In this document: positions 36,862 through 43,883 of the stretch, piece after piece
Layout: each line of letters starts with the position of its first letter
Numbering within the stretch: the stretch's first letter is position 1
Assembly: GCF_000964465.1 (NCBI RefSeq)
Contig: NZ_BANH01000024.1
Location: forward strand, 124,001-188,000
Direction of reading: 5' to 3'
Source: Gluconobacter thailandicus F149-1 = NBRC 100600
Lineage (GTDB): Bacteria; Pseudomonadota; Alphaproteobacteria; Acetobacterales; Acetobacteraceae
DNA length: 64,000 bases
Position numbers and translations under genes: made by a program
Notes under the pieces: model-generated
Databases searched by the model: none
What the model saw: the letters and a program-made list of their open reading frames with translations, nothing else
What the model was told of the DNA's origin: nothing

Positions 36862-38091
36862 ATGTCTGCTGCAACTCGTGTCGTTGTTCTCGGTGGCGGA
36901 GTCGGAGGTCTGGAGGCCGCGACGGCACTTGGTCGCCGCGGCAATATTTCCCTGACACTCGTTGATCGCAGCCCGGTTCACTACTGGAAGCCGTCGCTGC
37001 ATGAATTTGCAGCCGGCACGATGCAGCATGACGGCAACTGCATTCCCTTTACGGAAACTGCCGCGAAATTCGGCTTCAGTTTTACCCAGAGCGTTCCGAC
37101 AGCTATTGATCGCACGACCCAGACGGTCACGCTCGAAAACGGATCGACCCTCCCCTACGACTATCTCGTTGTAGCCCTCGGGTCCCGCGCGAACGATTTC
37201 GGCATTCCTGGCATTGTGGAGCATTGCCGCTTCATTGACAGCCTCAATGACGCCGACACTCTGTATTCCGAATTCCGCAAGGCCCTTCAGACGGCACGTG
37301 CAGCCGGTCAGAAACTGAGCCTCGGCATTGTGGGTGGCGGTGCGACTGGCGTTCAGCTTGCCGCTGAACTCTGCAAGGCCATTGACGAAGCTCCCGGCTT
37401 GGGTGTGTCTGTTCGCAAGACCGGGCTGGATGCCGTTCTGATTGAAACCGGTCCACGCATCCTGCCAGCTTTCCCTGAAGCCGTGTCCGAAGCCGCAGCA
37501 GCACAGCTTGAAAAGCTGGGTATTGCGGTTCGCACCGGCGCGATGGTTGTGGGAGCTGATGAGAATGGCTTCAATCTGAAGTCCGGCGAACAGATCCCCG
37601 CAACACTCCGCATCTGGGCAGCAGGTGTTCGCGCTTCTGACGCAACAGCCCTGTTCGATGGCCTGGAGCGCGGCCGTGCCGGTCAGCTTGGTGTGACGCA
37701 GACACTCCAGACCACAGAAGATCCCAAAATTTTCGCCATTGGTGACTGTGCCCGCATCGACGCGGCCCCTGTTGCGCCTACTGCGCAGGCAGCCCGCCAG
37801 CAGGGCCAGTATGTCGGACGTATTCTGCCACAGATCATCGCCGGACAGACCCCTGCTCCGTTCGTTTATAATGACCGCGGTGCTGTCGTGGCCCTTGGTG
37901 ATTACAACGGCTGGGGCATGCTGGATGCCAACCGCAGCTTCGGTGGCGGCTTGCTCTCTGGCCTTTTTGCCCGCCTGATCCATGAAGGACTGTACCGCCA
38001 GCATCAGGCTGGTATCGTAGGTCTGGTAAAAACGGCGAGCACGACGGTTCGGGAACATCTTTCGCCCGTCAAGCCGGACCTCGGAGCCTGA
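36862..38091 (+). CDS. ndh: Type II NADH:quinone dehydrogenase
   Basis: 409 residues. FAD-binding GGGVGGLEAATALG lies at about 9-22 and a second GxGxxG, IVGGGATGVQLAAEL, at about 155-169 for NADH. The C-terminal IFAIGDCARID holds the flavin Asp. The protein has no full membrane span and is expected to sit on the inner face of the cytoplasmic membrane by amphipathic helices. It passes electrons from NADH to ubiquinone without pumping protons, which fits the rapid incomplete oxidation of acetic acid bacteria. A GAGGA ribosome-binding site precedes the ATG. Confidence 0.92.
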   Translation: MSAATRVVVLGGGVGGLEAATALGRRGNISLTLVDRSPVHYWKPSLHEFAAGTMQHDGNCIPFTETAAKFGFSFTQSVPTAIDRTTQTVTLENGSTLPYDYLVVALGSRANDFGIPGIVEHCRFIDSLNDADTLYSEFRKALQTARAAGQKLSLGIVGGGATGVQLAAELCKAIDEAPGLGVSVRKTGLDAVLIETGPRILPAFPEAVSEAAAAQLEKLGIAVRTGAMVVGADENGFNLKSGEQIPATLRIWAAGVRASDATALFDGLERGRAGQLGVTQTLQTTEDPKIFAIGDCARIDAAPVAPTAQAARQQGQYVGRILPQIIAGQTPAPFVYNDRGAVVALGDYNGWGMLDANRSFGGGLLSGLFARLIHEGLYRQHQAGIVGLVKTASTTVREHLSPVKPDLGA

Positions 38092-38093
38092 AC

Positions 38094-38119
38094 TGCCCGA
38101 CAGATGTTAGTGTCGGGCA
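38094..38119 (+). other. Stem-loop between ndh and dioxygenase gene
   Basis: Nine-base perfect stem TGCCCGACA/TGTCGGGCA with an eight-base loop, three bases after the ndh stop. There is no T-run, so termination is uncertain. It could separate the ndh message from the next gene or protect its 3' end. Confidence 0.5.
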
Positions 38120-38141
38120 TGGCATCACCAAGTGAGCAGAC

Positions 38142-38891
38142 ATGACCGACACACCTCTGCCTTCAGCCTTCGACCAGACCGTTCAACGGGTCGAGACCAT
38201 TCTCGCAGAAAAAGGTTTCAAGTTCCTGCAGGCGGACACAATGCGTCCGCTTCTGGAACATGAAGGCCTGAAGGACTGGGATACGTTTGCCGCGAGCTGG
38301 AATGACCTCGGCCTTGATCTCTACATGGCCGATGGCGGCCGCTACCGGCGGCGACGTTATGCGACCTTCTCCGTCAGCAATGGCCTCATTACCCGCAAGA
38401 CGCACCAACCCCATTACCAGAGCCGGGATCACAACCTGCTGAATGGTGGAATCGAGCGCTGGTTCGGAGCGATCGAAGACAATATCGCGACCCACCCCGC
38501 GATGCTGGCAGCAATCAGCACGATCAGCCGATTCGCCGATGCTCTGACGCCTTCCGAAGAAAAGCCGGAGACCTGGCACACGGAGGCGCATCAGTTCCGC
38601 ATCGAAGCCAATCCTGACAACGAAGGGCGCCCCACTCCGGAAGGTATGCATCGGGACGGCGTGGACTGGGTTCTGGTTCTGATGATTGGGCGACACAATG
38701 TCGAGCAGGGCGTGACGACCATTCACGACAATCAGAAAGACCTTCTGGGGTCTTTCACCCTGACCAGACCTTTCGATGCCGCCATCGTGGATGACCATCG
38801 CGTCTATCACGGTGTAACGGCCGTAACGCCGCAGAACCCTGACGAACCGGCTTATCGGGACGTTCTGGTCATTACGCTCCGACACGAATAA
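38142..38891 (+). CDS. 2-oxoglutarate/Fe(II) dioxygenase (2OG-Fe_Oxy_2 type)
   Basis: 249 residues. The iron triad is HRDGVD (HxD, about 168-173) and the distal His in DDHRVYHGVT (about 220-228). The Arg in RDVLVITLRHE near the C-terminus can hold 2-oxoglutarate. The N-terminal half has a conserved-looking GGRYRRRRYATFSV and HYQSRDHNLLNGG. Known members of this family include free L-isoleucine 4-hydroxylase from Bacillus, so an amino acid or similar small molecule is a likely substrate. This is inference from the family. Soluble and cytoplasmic. Confidence 0.82.
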   Translation: MTDTPLPSAFDQTVQRVETILAEKGFKFLQADTMRPLLEHEGLKDWDTFAASWNDLGLDLYMADGGRYRRRRYATFSVSNGLITRKTHQPHYQSRDHNLLNGGIERWFGAIEDNIATHPAMLAAISTISRFADALTPSEEKPETWHTEAHQFRIEANPDNEGRPTPEGMHRDGVDWVLVLMIGRHNVEQGVTTIHDNQKDLLGSFTLTRPFDAAIVDDHRVYHGVTAVTPQNPDEPAYRDVLVITLRHE

Positions 38892-38922
38892 CGTCGAAAT
38901 TCACCTCAGCCGGAAATCTGTC

Positions 38923-39513
38923 ATGGATCGACTGGCTTCATTCCGTGTTAAGAATCACATCATGACGATCCAGCAGATTCTATCCCGCACCCGGCTTCGC
39001 CATCTGGCGCTGCTCACGGTCTCAGTCCTCTCGGTTGCCGCAACGGTGAGCGCCGCGACAACGCATCATCGGGCAACGCATCACACGCAGCATCCTTCTG
39101 CTGCGGCACCTGTCATTCTGTCTGCCCATCCCGGCACACAGCTTGATATCGATGCCCGCAAGCTGAATTCAGACGATCTGGAAGATGCTGCCAAACATCA
39201 TGACCATCCGGTTGTGCTGGTCGGCTCTGCGCCACTGTCTTCTGGCAAGAATGACGAAGCCTTGTTCGTTCAGCTTCAGTCTGCCCGTCTTTGCGGGTCC
39301 GCCGGCTGCACAACATCTGTCTATCTGCGCCATAACGATAGCTGGAACACGGTTCTGGACTCTGTGAACGGCGATATTTCCGTTCTGCCGACGCGCCACA
39401 AGGGCATGCATGACCTGCTGGTCGGCAAGAATGACAAGTGGATCTGGGACGGCAATGAGTACCAAGACACGCTGAGCGCGCCGCCCATGCCGAAGATGAA
39501 CGGACCGAACTGA
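38923..39513 (+). CDS. Secreted hypothetical protein
   Basis: 196 residues from the first ATG (GGAAA seven bases before), or 183 from the ATG at 38962, where a signal peptide begins (LRHLALLTVSVLSVAATVSAA). The mature protein has His-rich TTHHRATHHTQH at its start, a probable disulfide pair in RLCGSAGCTTSVYL and the strand-like VLLVGSAPLSSGKNDEALFVQL. It ends with Trp-rich KWIWDGNEY. I do not recognise the family. The pattern suggests a small periplasmic beta-rich domain. Confidence 0.68.
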   Translation: MDRLASFRVKNHIMTIQQILSRTRLRHLALLTVSVLSVAATVSAATTHHRATHHTQHPSAAAPVILSAHPGTQLDIDARKLNSDDLEDAAKHHDHPVVLVGSAPLSSGKNDEALFVQLQSARLCGSAGCTTSVYLRHNDSWNTVLDSVNGDISVLPTRHKGMHDLLVGKNDKWIWDGNEYQDTLSAPPMPKMNGPN

Positions 39514-39531
39514 CAGTTTTTCAGGGAAGTC

Positions 39532-39605
39532 TGGAGCGGGTGAAGGGAATCGAACCCTCGTATGCAGCTTGGGAAGCTGCCGTTCTACCATTGAACTACA
39601 CCCGC
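39532..39605 (-). tRNA. tRNA-Gly(CCC)
   Basis: On the minus strand a full cloverleaf: acceptor GCGGGTG with CACCCGC, D arm TAGTTCAATGGTAGAAC, anticodon stem GCAGC/GCTGC around TTCCCAA (anticodon CCC), and T arm GAGGGTTCGATTCCCTT. It has discriminator U and an encoded CCA end. It reads GGG codons. Confidence 0.95.
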
Positions 39606-39724
39606 AATGTCGTCGCTTATATCCTCCCCTCCGCTCCTCTGCAATCCATGCCGGGGGGTGTTGACGCAAAACCACTCCTCGTCCCATAGTCCTGCCTGTC
39701 AGGCGGACCTAAAGACCGTTTGAC

Positions 39725-39783
39725 CCTCGTGATTTGAGCGGCCGGCTTGCGGCGAGGATAAATAATTGCGCTAAAGAGGCCCT
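39725..39783 (+). ncRNA. SAM-II riboswitch aptamer
   Basis: The consensus elements of the SAM-II (metA-type) aptamer are in order: P1 arm CCTCG with CGAGG, TGATTTG after the 5' arm, GCTTGC in the loop, GATAAAT after the 3' arm, then GCGCTAAAGAGG for the pseudoknot. This class binds S-adenosylmethionine and is mostly found before methionine genes in alphaproteobacteria. Here it is upstream of metZ. The aptamer ends about 90 bases before the metZ ATG, longer than the usual arrangement in which the ribosome-binding site lies in or beside the pseudoknot. Confidence 0.88.
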
Positions 39784-39833
39784 GCGGTTTTCCACCTACG
39801 GTTTCCCCAGGACTTCCACGGCCCGCCACATGC

Positions 39834-39854
39834 TTTTCACCGTTGAGGTGAAAA
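39834..39854 (+). promoter_or_regulatory. Perfect hairpin just before metZ ribosome-binding site
   Basis: Stem TTTTCACC/GGTGAAAA with loop GTTGA, five bases before GGAGGG. It lies between the SAM-II aptamer and the metZ start and could be part of the expression platform. It has no following U-tract, so it does not look like a terminator. Confidence 0.45.
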
Positions 39855-39874
39855 CCTTTGGAGGGACTGATTTC

Positions 39875-41068
39875 ATGTCTTCAGAAAACTGGCGTACTGC
39901 CACGCGTCTCCTGCACGATGCCCCGAACCGTACCGAGTTTGGTGAAACGTCCGAAGCGCTCTTCCTGACATCCGGCTTCGTTTATGACAGCGCCGAGCAG
40001 GCTGCTGCAACGTTCACGGGCGATGTCGAGCATTTCCAGTATTCGCGTTTCGGCAACCCCACCGTGGACACGCTTCAGGAACGCCTTGCCCTTCTGGAAG
40101 GTGCAGAAGCCTGTATCGCCACGTCCACAGGCATGGGCGCCGTCTCGTCAGCCCTTCTGGCGCACGTCAAAACCGGTGAACGCGTTGTTGCGTCCCGCGC
40201 GATCTTCGGTTCCTGTTACTGGATCGTCACGACCCTTCTGCCGCGCTACGGCATCGAGACCGAACTGGTCGATGGCGATGATTACGACGCCTGGGAACGC
40301 GCCCTTTCCCGCCCGACAGCTGCCGTCCTGATCGAAAGCCCGTCCAACCCGATGCTCGACGTGCTGGATATCCAGCGTATTGCAGATCTGGCCCACAAGG
40401 CAGGCGCCCTGCTGATGGTCGACAACGTCTTCGCCTCCCCGATCGGCCAGTCCCCGCTCAAGCTGGGTGCTGACGTCGTGCTATACTCCTGTACGAAGCA
40501 TATCGACGGTCAGGGACGCGTTCTGGGTGGTGCTGTTCTGGGCAGCGACAAGTGGATCAAGGAGACGCTTCAGCCGTTCACCCGCAACACGGGGAACGCC
40601 CTGTCTCCGTTCAATGCGTGGGTGCTTCTCAAGGGCCTCGAAACTCTCAAGCTTCGCACCGAAGCCATGGCGCGCAATGCGGCTGCCGTTGCTGACGCAC
40701 TCGCAGCACTTCCGGGCGTCGTGAACGTCCGTTATCCGGGCCGCGCCGATCATCCGCAGCATGACCTTGCTCAGACGCAGATGAACAACGGTGGTTCTCT
40801 GGTTGCCTTTGAAGTCGAGAATGGCAAGGCCGGTGCGTTTGCCTGCCTCAATGCTTTTGGCCTGATCGCTATTTCCAACAACCTCGGTGATGCTCGCAGC
40901 CTTGCAACCCATCCGGCCACGACGACCCATATGCGCGTTAGCGAAGAAGAACGTGCACGTCTGGGCATTACAGATGGCGTGATTCGTCTGTCTGTCGGCC
41001 TTGAAGACGCAGCCGATCTGATTGCCGATGTCACAGCAGGTGCAGCCGCTGCACACTCGGTCAAATAA
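39875..41068 (+). CDS. metZ: O-succinylhomoserine sulfhydrylase
   Basis: 397 residues from the ATG at 39875, chosen because GGAGGG lies nine bases before it; the open frame runs back into the riboswitch. Cys/Met metabolism PLP family: YSRFGNPTVDTLQERLA at the N-terminal third, VDNVFASPIGQSPL with the PLP aspartate, and K208 in YSCTKHIDGQG as the Schiff-base lysine. It makes homocysteine directly from activated homoserine and sulfide. MetZ rather than cystathionine synthase is favoured by the SAM-II riboswitch. Confidence 0.92.
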   Translation: MSSENWRTATRLLHDAPNRTEFGETSEALFLTSGFVYDSAEQAAATFTGDVEHFQYSRFGNPTVDTLQERLALLEGAEACIATSTGMGAVSSALLAHVKTGERVVASRAIFGSCYWIVTTLLPRYGIETELVDGDDYDAWERALSRPTAAVLIESPSNPMLDVLDIQRIADLAHKAGALLMVDNVFASPIGQSPLKLGADVVLYSCTKHIDGQGRVLGGAVLGSDKWIKETLQPFTRNTGNALSPFNAWVLLKGLETLKLRTEAMARNAAAVADALAALPGVVNVRYPGRADHPQHDLAQTQMNNGGSLVAFEVENGKAGAFACLNAFGLIAISNNLGDARSLATHPATTTHMRVSEEERARLGITDGVIRLSVGLEDAADLIADVTAGAAAAHSVK

Positions 41069-41109
41069 GTTTTCCTGACAAAGAGGCGGGATGACATTAG
41101 AATGGCGTC

Positions 41110-41583
41110 ATGCCTGACAAGTCATCCCACCCTCACCTCCTGGCTGATCCGGAAGCGGCTCTGGCCGAAGCCATGGATAATGCACCGCGTTTCAGCCAGA
41201 TAACGGACGACGTGACCGTCACGGTCCGTACGTTCTGGCTGGACGACCAGTCCCAGCCCGAAGACCATCGTTTTGCCTGGGCCTATCACATCAGCATCGA
41301 AAATGGCCGGAAAGAAACTTTCCAGCTCATTTCCCGGAGCTGGGAAATCGTGGACGGTCTTGGACGGGTTGAACATGTCCATGGAGACGGGGTTGTCGGC
41401 GAGCAGCCGATCATCTCTCCCAAAGACCAATATGATTATACGTCAGGTGCGATGCTCACCACACCGGGAGGCTTCATGCGCGGGACGTATCATATGCTAG
41501 AGCCTGTCTCAGGGCAGCGCTTTGACGTCCATATCCCTACGTTCAGCCTCGACAGCCCACATGATGGCGGACTGCTTCACTGA
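41110..41583 (+). CDS. apaG: ApaG-domain protein
   Basis: 157 residues; the ApaG (DUF525) domain occupies about 35-155. Marks are FAWAYHISIENGRKETFQLISRSW, GDGVVGEQPIISP and YTSGAMLTTPGGFMRGTYHM. ApaG forms a fibronectin-III-like fold; deletion phenotypes link it to cobalt and magnesium tolerance, but its biochemical role is not settled. It lies 41 bases after metZ and may be co-transcribed with it. Confidence 0.92.
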   Translation: MPDKSSHPHLLADPEAALAEAMDNAPRFSQITDDVTVTVRTFWLDDQSQPEDHRFAWAYHISIENGRKETFQLISRSWEIVDGLGRVEHVHGDGVVGEQPIISPKDQYDYTSGAMLTTPGGFMRGTYHMLEPVSGQRFDVHIPTFSLDSPHDGGLLH

Positions 41584-41638
41584 TCGGCACTGACGCGGAC
41601 CCTTGACGTTGCGGCCCCCGCGGCCCATTCCTGCGCCC

Positions 41639-42805
41639 ATGCGTATCGCCGCCCTTCTTCTCGCCGCCGGTCGTGGTCGGCGATTTGCCGCCGCCTCACC
41701 CGAGGGTGAAGGTTCCAGCAAGCAGTTCCGGATGCTACGGGGCAAACCCGTCATCCGCCGTGCTGCCGAAGCCCTCCTTCCGCATGTAGATGTTCTTCTG
41801 CCAGTCGGAGACGATCCCCTGCTGGCCGAAAGCCTTGCCGGGCTGGAGGTTTTGCCCCCCGTTGCGGGCGGTGCAGAGCGCCACGACAGTGTGCGGAACG
41901 GGCTGGAGACGCTCGCCAACCTGCCGGAGCCGCCGGATCTTGTGCTGGTTCATGATGGCGCGCGCCCCTGCGTCCCACCGGAAGTGGTCCAGAATGTCAT
42001 TGAGGCGCTGAAGACCCATGCAGGCGTAATTCCCGCAGTTGCGGTCAGCGATACCATCAAGAAAGCCCGGGACGGCATCATCATCGACACTGTCCCGCGC
42101 GAGAACCTGTGGCGCGCGCAAACCCCACAGGGCTTCCATTTCCCGACCTTGCTCGAGTTGCATCGCACTCACCGCGATGCCCGCACCGACGATGCAGCCC
42201 TGCTTGAACAGGGTGGCCATCCGGTCGCGATCGTTCAGGGATCGGACAACAATATCAAACTGACAGTTGCGGAGGATCTGATGCGTCTTGAAGGTGTAAT
42301 CGACGGCAACCTGCTGCCCCGCGTCGGGCTTGGCTACGACGTCCACGCATTCGAGGAAGGCCGCAAGCTGATCCTCTGCGGTATCGAAATTCCGCACACG
42401 AAAGGCCTGGCTGGCCATTCGGATGCCGATGTTGGCATCCACACGCTATGTGACGCCATTTATGGTGCACTGGCCGAGGGCGACATTGGCCGTCACTTCC
42501 CGCCGACAGATAACGAGTGGAAAGATATGGATTCCGCCCGTTTCCTCGTGCATGCCGGTGAGCGCATTCGCGCGCGTGGCGGCTTTCTCGTAAACGCAGA
42601 CATTACACTGATCTGCGAGCGCCCAAAGATCGGCCCGCATGCCAAAGCCATGCAGGAACGTCTGGCAGAGCTGCTTCAGGTCAATGTCAGCCGCATCTCC
42701 GTGAAGGCCACGACGTCCGAGCGTCTGGGTTTCACAGGCCGCGAAGAAGGCATTGCTGCCACGGCAGCTGTCAGCATCATGGTGCCGGACAACGGAGACG
42801 CCTGA
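41639..42805 (+). CDS. ispDF: Bifunctional IspD/IspF isoprenoid enzyme
   Basis: 388 residues from the ATG at 41639. IspD domain (about 1-220): [34 protein letters not shown]. IspF domain (about 225-388): [13 protein letters not shown] with metal-binding Asp/His, [35 protein letters not shown]. The fusion catalyses two non-consecutive steps of the methylerythritol phosphate route (MEP cytidylyltransferase and MEcPP synthase) and is common in alphaproteobacteria. It ends at a strong terminator. Confidence 0.96.
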   Translation: MRIAALLLAAGRGRRFAAASPEGEGSSKQFRMLRGKPVIRRAAEALLPHVDVLLPVGDDPLLAESLAGLEVLPPVAGGAERHDSVRNGLETLANLPEPPDLVLVHDGARPCVPPEVVQNVIEALKTHAGVIPAVAVSDTIKKARDGIIIDTVPRENLWRAQTPQGFHFPTLLELHRTHRDARTDDAALLEQGGHPVAIVQGSDNNIKLTVAEDLMRLEGVIDGNLLPRVGLGYDVHAFEEGRKLILCGIEIPHTKGLAGHSDADVGIHTLCDAIYGALAEGDIGRHFPPTDNEWKDMDSARFLVHAGERIRARGGFLVNADITLICERPKIGPHAKAMQERLAELLQVNVSRISVKATTSERLGFTGREEGIAATAAVSIMVPDNGDA

Positions 42806-42835
42806 GCGTCTTCAGCTATTTCTGTTTTTGTAGCG

Positions 42836-42867
42836 AGCCCGCTTCCCTGTGGAAGTGGGCTTTTTTC
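42836..42867 (+). terminator. Rho-independent terminator after ispDF
   Basis: Stem AGCCCGCTTCC/GGAAGTGGGCT (one G-U pair), loop CTGT, followed by six T and C. Confidence 0.93.
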
Positions 42868-42924
42868 ATGCCACCACAGTCCGGGTGGCAGGGCAGGCAA
42901 ATAAACTATGAGGCTATGGGCGCC

Positions 42925-43053
42925 TCAGCCGTGGATGGCGCAGACAACAACAATAATCGGCGTTGCTGCCAGTAGAAGCCATGCCCCCATCGAGCACTTC
43001 GCTACAAGACGTGTACCCATGTGACGCATGAGGCGACTGACGGATACCGACAT
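42925..43053 (-). CDS. Candidate 42-residue membrane protein
   Basis: A short frame on the minus strand: ATG at 43053 with GAGGAAAAT immediately before it, stop TGA at 42925. The predicted peptide has an amphipathic basic N-terminus (MSVSVSRLMRHMGTRLVAK) and one hydrophobic span (GAWLLLAATPIIVVVCAIH), as in small single-span membrane proteins. It lies in the 388-base gap between ispDF and the ATP12 gene. The ribosome-binding site, membrane helix and lack of overlap with other genes support it. I recognise no family. Confidence 0.45.
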   Translation of the reverse strand: MSVSVSRLMRHMGTRLVAKCSMGAWLLLAATPIIVVVCAIHG

Positions 43054-43193
43054 ATTTTCCTCGACTCTGACGTTACAGGACAGATCGGAAATTGCGCCTT
43101 AACTTCCCTCAGAAGCCAGTCACTAATCATCTCTTTCTGTCACAGCGCCAGATGCGCCCCGAATATGGCAACATCATGCCTCACACGGAAAAT

Positions 43194-43883
43194 TCAGATC
43201 TCTCTTGAAAACTCCAGAAAGGTCATTGCTTCGGACGAATCCTGTTCACGCGCGGTCATGACACGGAACAGTTCATCGTCCCTGCCCCAGACCAGAAGCT
43301 GCTTGCGCTCATCCGCATTTGCGACTGAGACAGCCTCTTCTTGCTCAATGACATCCGAGACCAGCGCGAGAGCCAGCAGAAGACTGCCAAAAGTCTGTGT
43401 CAGCACCCCCAGAGCGGCCAGTTCGGCTTCGTTCTGCCGGGTCAGGAGACGCTCCAGCCCCGTAATGTAATCGCCAGACTGAGTGACCGGCATAAGACCG
43501 TCTGTAACAGACGGCTGAATACCTTCCTTGGCCAGCCATTCAAAAATGCGTTCTACCGTCAAGTCGGGCTGCTCTTTGCGGTAGCAGAGGCCATCATCAA
43601 GCCCATGCCGAAGCAGGGCTTCACGCGCTTCAGTCAGATCGGGACGAATCCGCTCGATCATGGTTCCGGCAATCCGTGTCAAAGGAAGCTGCTCCGGCGT
43701 GAACGCTTCATTCTCGGGGATACGACTCCATTCCGCGACAATGGCCTGCGCCAGCGGTCGGGACGACAAAGCCAGGACTGCCCCCTTGGGCAACCGGATG
43801 GGTCGACCGTCCAGCTCAGGACGGAACAGCCCGTCCTGCTCCCCGAGGGTCACACTTTTCCAGAAACGCTTGCGACTGCTCAA
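43194..43883 (-). CDS. ATP12-family F1-ATPase assembly chaperone
   Basis: 229 residues. Family stretches are RFWKSVTLGEQDGLFRPELDGRPIRLPKG at the N-terminus (about 5-33), AIVAEWSRIPENEAFTPEQLPLTR (about 48-71) and the acidic-Trp C-terminal half. In mitochondria Atp12 protects the F1 alpha subunit during assembly; alphaproteobacterial homologues are thought to act alike. Its start overlaps the stop of the AsmA-like gene by four bases, and it closes the rarA-rluC-asmA-atp12 operon. Confidence 0.9.
   Translation of the reverse strand: MSSRKRFWKSVTLGEQDGLFRPELDGRPIRLPKGAVLALSSRPLAQAIVAEWSRIPENEAFTPEQLPLTRIAGTMIERIRPDLTEAREALLRHGLDDGLCYRKEQPDLTVERIFEWLAKEGIQPSVTDGLMPVTQSGDYITGLERLLTRQNEAELAALGVLTQTFGSLLLALALVSDVIEQEEAVSVANADERKQLLVWGRDDELFRVMTAREQDSSEAMTFLEFSREI

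Noticed and set aside
36736-38058. 440-codon minus-strand frame opposite ndh
   Set aside because: Shadow of the NADH dehydrogenase gene; no ribosome-binding site or recognisable motif.
39532-39605. tRNA-Gly as an integration site for a genomic island
   Set aside because: No integrase, no direct repeat of the tRNA 3' end and no change of composition nearby.
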